A DNA stretch of 64,000 nucleotides from Acanthornis magna (lineage: Eukaryota > Chordata > Aves > Passeriformes > Acanthizidae): NCBI GenBank assembly GCA_036785705.1, contig JAWUZG010000084.1, positions 15,823,501 to 15,887,500 on the forward strand, given 5' to 3'. The stretch's first letter is position 1. Every line of letters starts with the position of its first letter. Both the position numbers and the translations under genes were made by a program. The notes under the pieces were generated by a model. That model was not told where the DNA came from, searched no databases, and saw only the letters and a list, made by a program, of their open reading frames with translations. Positions 12,320-22,568 of the stretch are shown one piece after another.

Positions 12320-12889
12320 GTGTATAAAATAGAGGTCATCCTTTCTCTGTATTCCATCATACAGACCATCAGTGAAATTACTGAACAGAACTCAATCCAT
12401 AGCCATCTGCAAAACTTAACTGAAACATCCTTCTCTTTTGATAACTTCTCTCCAGTCCTGTATTATGACGAGCTTTTCAAGAACTACAATGATGAAGAGC
12501 TCTTAAATAATTGTATCACTGTGTCGACACTCTATCTAAGATTTATAGATGACATCTTTATTATCTCAATTGGAAATTTGGACTCCCTTATTGATTTTTA
12601 CCACAAATTCAATAATAACCATTCTCCATCAAACTGTCACTGCAACACTCATGCACCAGCACCATTTCCCTACAGCAACATCAGCAGTGTAACCTGCAAG
12701 TGTGATAAATGCAAAACTAAAGGCCAGCACATAGACAGGCTCCTCAAAAGCCTTTATATACAGAAGATCACTCGTAGTGCTCACCTTAGCAATAAAGAAG
12801 ATTTATATACATCAGAATTACTCATGTACAAAAGAATTTCAGAAGGAGATGTGAAACATCATGTGAAAAAATGTTTAATTAGAAGATGA
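12320..12889 (+). pseudogene. Reverse-transcriptase fragment of a Penelope-like element
   Basis: An open frame of 189 codons holds the C-terminal part of a reverse transcriptase. Residues 71-82 read LYLRFIDDIFII, with FIDD in place of the usual YxDD catalytic motif at 12542-12553. Residues 38-50 (FSFDN...VLYYD) resemble the block just upstream, but the expected motif between them is missing, probably by a deletion. Residues 91-103 (IDFYHKFNNNHSP) fit the 'fhhyLNnyHP' stretch that follows the catalytic block in Penelope-like elements. Residues 142-155 (LKSLYIQKITRSAH) fit its LYrKpTd block, and 162-174 (LYTSELLMYKRIS) fit the YSQxLRxxRIC block. The stretch at 104-139 with several Cys does not fit and may be an insertion. 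The first Met has no special support; the frame is a relic, not a start-to-stop gene. The family assignment is from remembered motif order; a related retroelement clade is the main alternative. Confidence 0.6.
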
Positions 12890-13074
12890 CACCTCCAACC
12901 CACCACCAAATGTATATCGTCTACTGTCACAGCCCTTCCTCTCCCAGAAGCCATACAAAGTGTCATTAAATAACTACAAGTTGTAATACAAGAAACTTCT
13001 TGCTCTTCAAACAGCCCTGCAGCCTCACTAAATTGATTGTGGAAGGAAACTCCTTGTGCTCTCAAGCACATTAA

Positions 13075-13323
13075 ATGAATATAGGCTTTCCTCGAATAAA
13101 GAACAGAAAATGTACCAACCTCTACCGTACTACAATAAGTATTCTCAACTGCAGAACAATTAGCACCTTAAAAATCATACAGCTGCATACTTCATCCGGT
13201 GCAATATATACTTATGGCAAATGTGGAGGTGAATTTAAGCCCCTTTTCCATACAAGAATAGTAATTCAAACAGAAAATACGTGCGAACACCACACACTTT
13301 TAATGAAGCAACGTATCCTATGA
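13075..13323 (+). pseudogene. Probable linker region of the same Penelope-like element
   Basis: In a different frame from the reverse-transcriptase fragment, 82 codons contain a P-R-I-K-N-R-x-x-x-N-L block near the start. They then show YGKCGGEFKPLFHT followed by IVIQTENTCEHHT. That order (a Pro..Asn-Leu block, a Gly-x-Cys-Gly block, then an Ile-x-x-x-x-x-Cys block) is what the linker between the reverse transcriptase and the GIY-YIG nuclease shows in Penelope-like elements. The intervening 12890-13074 has three in-frame stops and at least one frameshift. I see no GIY-YIG nuclease motif downstream, so that part is lost or unrecognisable. Confidence 0.45.
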
Positions 13324-13773
13324 AATTCACGTTCCGTCATATTTTTAGTCTGGACCGGAAGTGGAACCCATTAAACTACTGAAAAAGAAGATTGTGCAAA
13401 CTAAAATGGCTAATTAATTTCTGTGAGTCGTTTTCATACCGACAAAAAATTAGAGTTTGGTAAATCATAGTCTTCCTATCCTCTCCTAACTTATTTTGCA
13501 TGATATAAACTGTTGTCTACTTTCCCTTACATAATTTAATTAGTATGTACCTACTTTTCTCCCCATTTGTTTTCTTCTCCCTACACACCATACATCTTTA
13601 TTCCAGAGACTTACTCTGAAATAGGAGTCAAAATTGAGCAATTTTTTAAAGTTTGTATTTAGAAATTTGTTTCTTGTGTCAGGCCTAAACTATGTATGTT
13701 TGCTGAAAAGGTTGCCTAATTATTCTAACTGTATCAATTGGTCTAAAAAGAGATACCAACTTCATTTACAGAC

Positions 13774-13975
13774 ACAGAATCAATTAGGTTGGAAAAGACC
13801 TCTGAGATCATTGAGTCCAATTTATGACTGAGCACCACCTTGTCAACTGAGCCATGGCACTGAGTGCCATATGCAGTCTTTTCTGAAACACCTTCTGGGA
13901 TGGTGACTCAACCACCTCCTTGGGTAGTCAATTCCAATGTTTAATCTCTCTTTCTGTGGAGAAATTCCTCTGAAA
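13774..13975 (-). mobile_element. CR1 LINE 3' end
   Basis: The plus strand begins ACAGAATCA and continues TTAGGTTGGAAAAGACCTCTG, AGATCATTGAGTCCAA, ACCACCTTGTCAACTGA, CCATGGCACTGAGTGCCATAT, GGGATGGTGACTCAACCACC and GAGAAATTCCTCT. This is the antisense 3' end of a well-known avian CR1 subfamily, almost without indels. The element therefore points left, with its 3' terminal repeat unit at 13774-13782. It is 5'-truncated at about 13975, the normal outcome of incomplete target-primed reverse transcription. It is the best-preserved CR1 piece in the window. Confidence 0.95.
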
Positions 13976-15470
13976 TAGAGAGTAGATCCAGAAAAAAATG
14001 TTTTGAGACTTTCTTTACAGTCTGAGATATTCGATACAGATGAAGTGAACAGGGGTTGAGAGCATTCAGGATATGTTAGAAAGTGTACAGAATCTCATGG
14101 AATGTTTTCTAGAATTTTGATATGTTTTCCTATACTAGACACACATACCAGTACGTCAGTGCATCTCAATAGTTAAAGGTAGTATTTTGCAACAGCATTC
14201 CCTACAGCTCTATTGTATGAGGTCAAAGTCAAATTGCATGGAAAATTCTTAAGGGCATGAGGAGAGTGACTGAACTTGTTCAGCTACACCGTAGAAGGAA
14301 ATGCAGCTCCTGCACTCAGAATTTGAGTGGTACATGGAAGAAAAAGCAGCTTTACTGAAACACATTTCAGAAGAAAACTCATTTGTGCTAAGGGTTGAAA
14401 AAAAAAATTGCTTGACACCGATGGAGTAAGTCTGGAGATAAAGACAAATTGAACAGAGATGACAATGGGGATCAATGACTTTGTAAATGTCTGGTTTTAA
14501 CTCTGCTGGAGAGAGAGTTGTCAGGCACCTCTCAGATTCTATCAGCTGGAGAGATGTAGCTATTTCTGGAAATAAGCCATATGTACATTTCTCTCCCTGA
14601 TACAATTCCTTGCCTTAACTACAGGTTTTTTATTCTTGAAACCAAGTATTTAATTCTCTTTTCCTTGTTCTCAAAGGAAGATGTTAGTGGCCTCTGCAAG
14701 GAACATTACCTCAGATATGAGTTATAACCTACGCTTCCCCAATTACACTTGAAAGTCTCCTTTCTGAAGCTTTAATTGAAGCGCTGCATCTTCTGGGGCA
14801 CAGGTACTGCATTTAATCCTATCCAATTCTCAAATATTCACTAGCTGCAAGTATGCAGCAAGTGGATGTCAGCAATACTGTGAGTAGTCTTCCAGGTTTT
14901 GTGTGTCAGATTCAATTTGTTTCACACAAATAGACTCTTGCTGTCTTTGTATCCAGCTTTTATAAATCAGTCTTCTGGATTCCCTGTCCTGGGAATCTAT
15001 CTGACAGAGAACTGTGCATTATATGAATTTGCTGGTAAAGCAACAAAAATGCTACCGCATCTTTGGACTGAGCTTTTAACCTTTGTTCCATAATATTCTT
15101 CTCTAGTACAACAACAGAATCTTAATGTGAAATCTGCACATGTATCTTCTTATGTTTTCAGAAACTAAGCTTTTGAAATATGCTGATGCCCATTTGAACA
15201 GTGTGTTCTAGCTGAACAGAATATAGTCTTGTTCTACCCTTAAGAAGAGATGCTGCGTCCTTTAACCTCTGCTGCCTTTCCTAACAATTCCACCTTCTTT
15301 CTGTTATTATTTCAAGGTTTTCTTGACAAGTGAGCACAGAAATGAAGAGATAAAGCCTGACTGACTCAATTTATCTCAGGCCCATAGCCTACAGTCACAT
15401 TGAAGAGATTAATGCACTACAGTAAATCACCTTCTGGGCATCCAAATCCAACCTGGGGGCATCATTTCAA

Positions 15471-15489
15471 TTTTTTTTTTTTTTTTTTT
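15471..15489. repeat. Poly(T) run
   Basis: Nineteen consecutive T. No retroposed gene or SINE body is recognisable on either side. Confidence 0.9.
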
Positions 15490-18400
15490 AAACAAACATG
15501 AAGAGAAAATGAAAATATACAGTCAAGGGTTTTCTCCCTCACTCTTCTCAAATTGCATCCATGCTTTGATTTTCAAGGTAATAAGAGGTGCAAAAGAGCA
15601 AGTTTGCTAGAAGTGGTATCATCACAGACATTCAATATGAAACATGTTCCTCAAAGATGAACTGAAGGTATTTTAATCAACATTTCAATAGTGCATCTCT
15701 ATTCTGAATAGCACTGTGTCCAGTTTCTAAGAATAATCTGCACAGACTTTAATGTCATTTACACTATGGTGCATTAAATTTATCATGTGAGACATATATT
15801 AAACCTTTAGATTGTTTCCTGTTGGGCTTCTAAAAATAGTCATTATAATTTTGCATGATAAGGAGATGTTGTTCGGGAGTCAAAACTGCAGGTTGGAAAA
15901 ACCATCTTGTTAATATATTCAGCAGCATATTTGAGAATGAGAAATGTCAATTTGTTTCCAAATGCAAGCCCAGGCTCACTTCCTTAGGCTATAAAATTCA
16001 TTCATGTGAGCTTCCACTGAACTTTTCCCTACAAGATTCTTCTTACACACATATTTCAGAAGTCATTCTAAGTGCTGCCCCATGTAATTTAAGAAAGGCA
16101 GTCTTCTAACTTGAAAAAGCAGTGAAACACTCAGAGATTTGCTAGCAAGTGAATCAAGAAGGTATAGTAGTATGCTTCAAACCAAGGTTTTTAAATTAGA
16201 AGTTGGAGGTGCCATTGAAAGTGTTGCATCCCGATATTTGTCTTGATTTTCTAAGGTATCTTTCCTGAAGGATGGCTTGTGCTGCCCTCCTGCTCCATAC
16301 CCTTATGTTTATGTTATCCTTTGTAACCCCAAGAAGTTTCACAGCTAAGTTACCCATATGCAGCAGATGGTGCACTGCCACATCAGAGAAAAAAATACTT
16401 TGTTTCTCTGAAACTCACAAGATATTAAGTTGCTGTAATAGATAAATTCTACCACCTTGGCTCAACACATGCACTAAAATCCAATTTCACAAACTTTCTC
16501 ACCAAAGTGTACAAGCAGTTGTTTGGACAAAATCAAAGCAACCATTAGAGGACAAGGGCTTCCCCCCGAGGCTCAGGGATGGCTTTGCGGGAAATAAAGA
16601 CAGCTATTGAAAGAGTCAAAACTATACAAAATAACATAATCCTAATGGAGGCAAATTTAAAATCGAGTAACCCTTTGGGGACAGAATGGCTTCCAGGATA
16701 ATATGAAACAGCTTTACAGCAGTGGAAGAAACTGAAGAGCAAATTATAAAGTGGCAAGGACCCACTGACAGAAAAGTAAAGGATAATCCCTTCAAGCTAT
16801 GTGAAAGAAGAAGTAGATGGCTGCATATCAAAAGTTAGTAATGTGTCTCAAAGTGCTTTCTGGTATCCTCACTCCAGCTTTTAGAAGAACCACCGTATCG
16901 TCGCTCTTTCCCATGAATCTCTAACATGTATGTTCTGTTCTACAAGGAGAGGCAGTGGCAGAGGAAAAAGCTAGGAAACAGGATAGCCCAGGGTGATGGT
17001 AGCACGTTTAGCAACATGCTGTGTCAGAGCACAGGGCTGCGCTGAGAAGTAACCAGCTCCCAAGGGAACATGCAAAGGCACTAGGCTAGCTGCCCCTCCA
17101 GAAGAATAGGAAAAGCACATCACGTGAGCATCAAACCACAGGGACGTGGCATGGTCAGTGCAGCTCCTTCTCCTCCAGTTCTCTCCAGATCCCCAGTCCC
17201 AATTCTAAAGAGAATTCCTTATCCCTAGGAACAACAATGAAAGTCATGCCATACTCTCAGAACAAACACTGAGGCTCATTCTGTCCAGGTATCTACTAGG
17301 AAGTGGTCTGCAGAGGAACATAATGTTTCCTACCACTACTGCTGCAGATTTCAGCTGGTAATGCAAGGATTTGTAGAGGATGGATACTGACAGCACTGCA
17401 CCATGAACACCTCACACGGGAGTGGCTTATCATTTCCTGCTTGTCTCAGGAGCCCAGACAATGCCCAGGCTGAGGAACTGTGACAGAATACGAAAAACCC
17501 AGCTACAGCAACCTACATTTTTCATTACTAGTACACATAACTTATCTATCTTTACACTCCTGTTTCTGCTTGTTGAAAGGAAGCTCAGATTTCTGCCCTA
17601 CCAACAATCTGAAGAGTGTGTCCCTTGAGGAGGGAATCTTCTCCACAGGATCTTCAGAAATAGAAAAATTAGACTTGTTTCTTACTCTTTCTATGCTTGT
17701 GGTCTGTCTTCATTGACTTCATTGACTGTAGGTCAATCAGCATTGCTTTGCCTTTGCTAGGTGTGTTAGGTACACACATGAAGAGCGATTAGGACATGTC
17801 AGATGGGTACGCCTGAGAGGTTTTAGACAGATTTCATTGTACAGATGTACCTCAGGCATTTCTGAAAATGCTGCAAGAGGGGCTAGATGATATGAGGTTT
17901 TATTTTATTACAAAATCATTCTTCTGTGCATTTACTATGTATTAATTACAGAATTGAAATAAATCTAAACACTTCATTGTACTAAGAGAAAAGCTTGGTT
18001 GATATTTAACCGAAAGTTTCTGAACTGTATTTCTTAAACCTTAATGTAGTTGCATTTCACAACCAGCCCCTCCTAAATTAACAAAATAGACATTTGCTCT
18101 TTTTAAGCTACAAATGTCACTTGGGGCTCAGTCTTAATTTCTTGGACATCTTAAGTACTATTCAATTGTTTTTCCAGCTGAGCTGTCAGATGGACTAAAC
18201 AGGCTGACCTGAATTTCACCCAGGGTGCAGAGCAAAACAATCAGCTAGTACCAAACAGGAGATTTCAGAACATCTGGTGCTCTTAAATGCCAGTAATGGA
18301 ATTTCAGGAGGAAGAAATAAAGGCATCAGGCTCATGACTTTCTCCCACTTTTTCATCCTCTTCTGAGATCTGTTTGGATCCTCAGTCCTCACAATATGAT

Positions 18401-19322
18401 TACTGGATTGCAAAGTCTTGTAATTGGCAGTAGAGAAATAAAAAAGTTATTTTAAGTTACCCTCAAACAACTAAGATGTGACAAATTGCCCACATTCTCT
18501 TTTTACTATGAAATTTACAGACACATACAATATATTGAAGCTTATAAAAGGTGTTCTTTTCAATAGCAGCATTTTGTTTCTTAAATTGATGCACATAAAA
18601 GGTTGGTTTGAAAGCACTAATCATGATGGGTTAGTAAAAACTTGGCATGTCCAAGTACTGATCTTTTGTAAAATAGGAAGCACAAATGAGAAACTGGTGA
18701 CAAAATTTGCTAAAGTTACAGATTTCACACTGTTTAGGACAAAAAAAACCCCTGACTCGATTAAATAGTTATGATTTGTAGAGGATAGAGTTTCATCTAT
18801 TCACCTCCTGTTGAATAAGTTTTAAACAAAATACAAAACCAGTCCTCGAATAACACTTGCTTCATGCAGACAGTGGAAAAGATTGACATTTCAGAATGCC
18901 TAACAATGAAAAGCCTAAGAATAGGTTAAATATGATACCTACTAGGATTTTCACGTACTCTAAATTAATAGTTAGATCTAACTTTACCACGCTCAGTTGT
19001 CTAGCTAGCTATTAAATAAGGACAATAAAAATATTAAAGTGCTGCTTGGAAATTTGCTGTCAATAGTCTGTATGAGAAATCTGCTTTTTTAAAAGGAAAA
19101 TAAAAAAGTAGAGAAGTGCTGATTTTGCAGACATTAAACAATTTTGCTGTCAGAAAATCTAAAGAACACCTTTAGTGCTTGGCTAAATCTTAACTAAGCA
19201 TACCTGTCAGTCTGAATCACAACGTTCCACTTTGGAAAGCTGACAAATTCACGCCTTCTACTCTTTTGGTGAGTGAGTGCTATCAGGTGAAGCTCTTAAC
19301 GTTCCTCAGTAACAACTGAACT

Positions 19323-19362
19323 GCTTTCAGGAGAAAGCTTTCAGGAAAAAGCTTTCAGGAAA
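19323..19362. repeat. Three-copy tandem of GCTTTCAGGA-type units
   Basis: The word GCTTTCAGGA occurs three times in 40 bases with spacers GAAA and AAAA, period about 14. It is probably a local slippage product. Confidence 0.75.
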
Positions 19363-21952
19363 GGGAGTGCAAGATGTGAATACCTGTGGCAAAATGGAAC
19401 TGTAGCTGAACAATTCAAGCACCCCTACCATTTCGGACATCTCCTGGTCATGTGACAGATGTCAAGATGAAAACCCAAGCAGGAAATTATCTTGCCCAAG
19501 ACCCCTGAAGTAAAGGACCATCCATTCCCTGTGTGACAATCTAAAGAAGAACCTCAGTAATAACCCTAAGAATTAGAATATACACACACTAAAATATAAA
19601 TTGAAATTACAGGAAAAAAAGTTATTTATCCTTCATAATAAACAGTGAAAAAGTCTTGACTTCCTGCTGCATTTCTTTATTAGAGGAAGAGACTCAGTAT
19701 AATTAAAAGAGTTGAGGAATTTATTTTGATTACCAGTTGGAGACAGTTTTTTAACTACACACACGAATGTGTTCTAATGTTGTAAACTTTTACGGAAAAA
19801 TTGGAAAAGCTGAGCAGCTTTCCCTTGTGTGCACTTGCACTGTAATTAATAGCAGTGTGATACAGTAAAGAATTTTCCTAAACAAAACTCAAGGTATTTT
19901 GGTGGGACGGAAAAAAATGTTTCTCCAAAACAAGTAAGTACATGAAATCAAAGGCTTTGTTTCTGCTCATGCAAACTCAATGTGCCAGAATTCCTTATTT
20001 CTGAGTCAAGCATCTTTCAGCAGACTAAAGTAAAGCAAGAAAGACACTTGGGGACAATTTGACAACGTGATTCTGATCTGCAGCTTGCACTACTAGCCAT
20101 GCTCTGAAGACTAATTTTCCAGCTCCATCTGCCTTTTTGCTATGCAGATCACTTTCTTCAGATAATCAAAGTAAAGAGAAAAGCACAAAAATAAAATAAT
20201 TTTCTGCAATTATGTTTTTGGTAAAATCTTAACAATAACACAGAAGTGAGGATATATTTTTTATGTGAATTTTATTATCTGTTATAGATAAATAATGACA
20301 GAAACAGTATTGGAGTAGCTGTACAGGCTGTATAGAAAAGAACCCAAAATAAAAACAAAATTGTGACTGAGCCAAAAGGGGTTTGCTTTGTTTTGCTTAT
20401 TTTTTTCATTCTTGTGTTGCATGTAGGTGCTCTGGAAGGAATCAGACAAATACTAATGAATAAGAGAAGCATTATTTAAATCTCTCTACTGATCCAAGAG
20501 TCAGTTGCCATTATAAACCCTTATAAAGTAGAGGAAACAGAATTCAGACTATCCACAAAGCCTTACAGAAGTTTTCAGGTTTAGAAGGGAAAAAAAAGGC
20601 ATCTCTGGGAAATATTTGAATACGTATGGTTGATTCTGTACAATATCAAACCTTACTTATTCACCCTCTGCCTCAAGCTATGTTTCAGTAGAAGAACATA
20701 GTATCAAATGTAAAAGGAACACTGGAGAGCTTGCAGCTGATGAAAGAGACTGTATTAAATACACCACAGCATCACGATGAACAGTTATGTCTCTAGAGGT
20801 TCATTATTAGTCTGAAAGTCAAGAATTCTATAGCAAATGCAAATACAGTTGTCTGTGAAAGGAAAAATACAAAGACTAAGGACTGCATTATGGGTGAAGA
20901 ACACAGACATAAAAAAGAAATAAAAAAGAAAGCAAAAGTGTATTTTTTTCCCATCTGTGTTAGTTTAGGGGTATCTAACAAACTATATGAAGCAAACTGA
21001 ACAACTGTATTCTTTCAGTAGTTGTATAGTTAGAAAAATTAATTCTAAGTGAAAATAAAAGCTAAAAGTAAGAAAGAAATTCTGAAAATTTGAGATAAAT
21101 TATACATACATCTATTGGTATAACTTTCAAAAATATATGTTTGATATTGTCAACAGACTTTCTGAAGTGGCCTGTGAACCATTGTTATCCTTTTACAAAA
21201 ACACCTAAGTTTCAAGAGACAGGATTGTGAGTAAGGTCATATATAAAATTTTGGAAAAAACCCTCAGAAACTCTAAATTTATCAGCTAACCTTCAGATTT
21301 GAAAAAAAATACTAAAACAAATCATCAGGTACCTCACTTAAACATGGTCAGTGTCAAAAGTCATCATTGTTTCATCTGGAACAGCAGCCTAGAAATTCTC
21401 AGGTGTCTCATAATATGTTGAGCACTCATTGAAATTTCTCCAAGGTCAGGGAATATGTAATACCTTTCCTGGATGGATTCACTAGTGTCTCTGGATGTGT
21501 TGAATTTTCAGTCTTTATCTTATAAAAGGCACTTTTCATTTACCTAGCTGCCTACTTCCCTGCAGTGCATAGGGATTTAATTATATTTGAGACTTCTATC
21601 CCTCTGGTCAATGTCAAATTTGGTTGAAAAGAGGTTATTAATCAGGGAGAACAGACACACACAGTGTGATTGCAGAAGCCTAATTTCCTTAGGAAATTAA
21701 GCTAAAAACTAAGTGAAAAAGATTTCTCAAGGACAAGTCCCATCTGATTTTTGACATTTATAAGACATTTTTCTAAGTGAAGCGTAGAAACATGGCTAGG
21801 TGAAATAAGGTATTTGCAGCTGTCTAGAAATCCAGATTGAAGTTGCAGTTGGCAACTCAGGAAAGCATTTCAAGTGGAATCCATTACAATTTTGTCCCTA
21901 GTCAAGTTCTGATATATTTATTTCAGTCTGTTTGTACCAAAAAAAAAGAGGG

Positions 21953-22200
21953 TTGGAAATGTAATCCCTTGGGGTCACCTGTCCTGGCTGTGTCTCCTCT
22001 CAACCTCCCATGCACCCCGAACTTCCTCACCAGTGCGGCAGCACAGAAAGCAGAAAAGCCCTGAGCTCTGCGTGAGCCCTGCTCAGCAATAACAAAAACA
22101 TCTCTGTATTGTCAACCCTGTGTTCAGCACAAATTCAAAACACAACCCCATACCAGTCTCTGTGAAGAAAATGAACTCTTCCCCAGTCAAAACCAGCACA
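21953..22200 (-). mobile_element. Truncated LTR of the same avian ERVL-type family
   Basis: Read on the minus strand from 22200, the sequence starts TGTGCTGGTTTTGACTGGGG and passes TTCATTTTCTTCACAGAGAC, GGTTGTGTTTTGAATTTGTGC, TTGTTATTGCTGAGCAGGGC and GGAGACACAGCCAGGACAGG before losing similarity after about CCCCAAGGGA. This is the first half (U3) of the LTR seen at 9-531, in opposite orientation; a deletion of about ten bases is apparent near its inner end. The promoter TATA, the ATT tract and the poly(A) half are absent. It is a different, somewhat older-looking subfamily member, not a partner of the first LTR. Confidence 0.85.
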
Positions 22201-22484
22201 GTTGAAAAGACAGTTTAAGTTATGAGTGGTTTTGTCCCAGGGAAAAGGTGAATTTCGTTCATGGATGTATCAAGTTTAAGATGCCTAAAGGACTTACTTT
22301 CCATACTCACTTCTAAAGAAGTCTCAGTGGGTATACAATCTTCAGATTTTTCTATCACACTGACATAAATAAAACAGAGTCAGAAAGGAGATAAAACATG
22401 CACACGAGAAGCTTCCCCACACACAGAATGGTGGTTGTTATGACAGTAAACACTTATGCTATTCTCTATATAAAAAATAGCAGT

Positions 22485-22568
22485 AAAACAAAACAAAAAA
22501 CAACACACACACCCTCCTCACCCCAGCCAAAAAACCCCAACCAAACAAAAAACCCCAACCAAATAAAC
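22485..22568. repeat. A/C-rich low-complexity tract
   Basis: About 84 bases consist nearly only of A and C, including an ACACACAC core and three AACCCCAACC-like words. The words superficially resemble the complement of telomere repeats, but the spacing is irregular. Confidence 0.85.

Larger units (their letters stand above)
13976..21952. other. Intergenic sequence, no gene recognised
   Basis: There is no recognisable exon or RNA gene. A 19-base poly(T) lies at 15471-15489. The part from about 16860 to 17260 is clearly richer in G+C than the rest, yet has no sustained open frame and no splice-bounded exon I can defend. A possible CR1 reverse-transcriptase trace at 18660-18740 is listed as a finding only. 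A small tandem repeat is at 19323-19362, and a near-palindrome of TAATTTCC/GGAAATTA type lies at 21681-21699. Confidence 0.55.

Noticed and set aside
16860..17260. Locally G+C-richer segment considered as an exon or CpG island
   Set aside because: CpG is sparse, every frame is interrupted by stops, and no exon boundaries can be defended.
22510..22560. Telomere-like AACCCCAACC words
   Set aside because: The spacing is irregular and the unit is not CCCTAA; it is ordinary A/C-rich low complexity.
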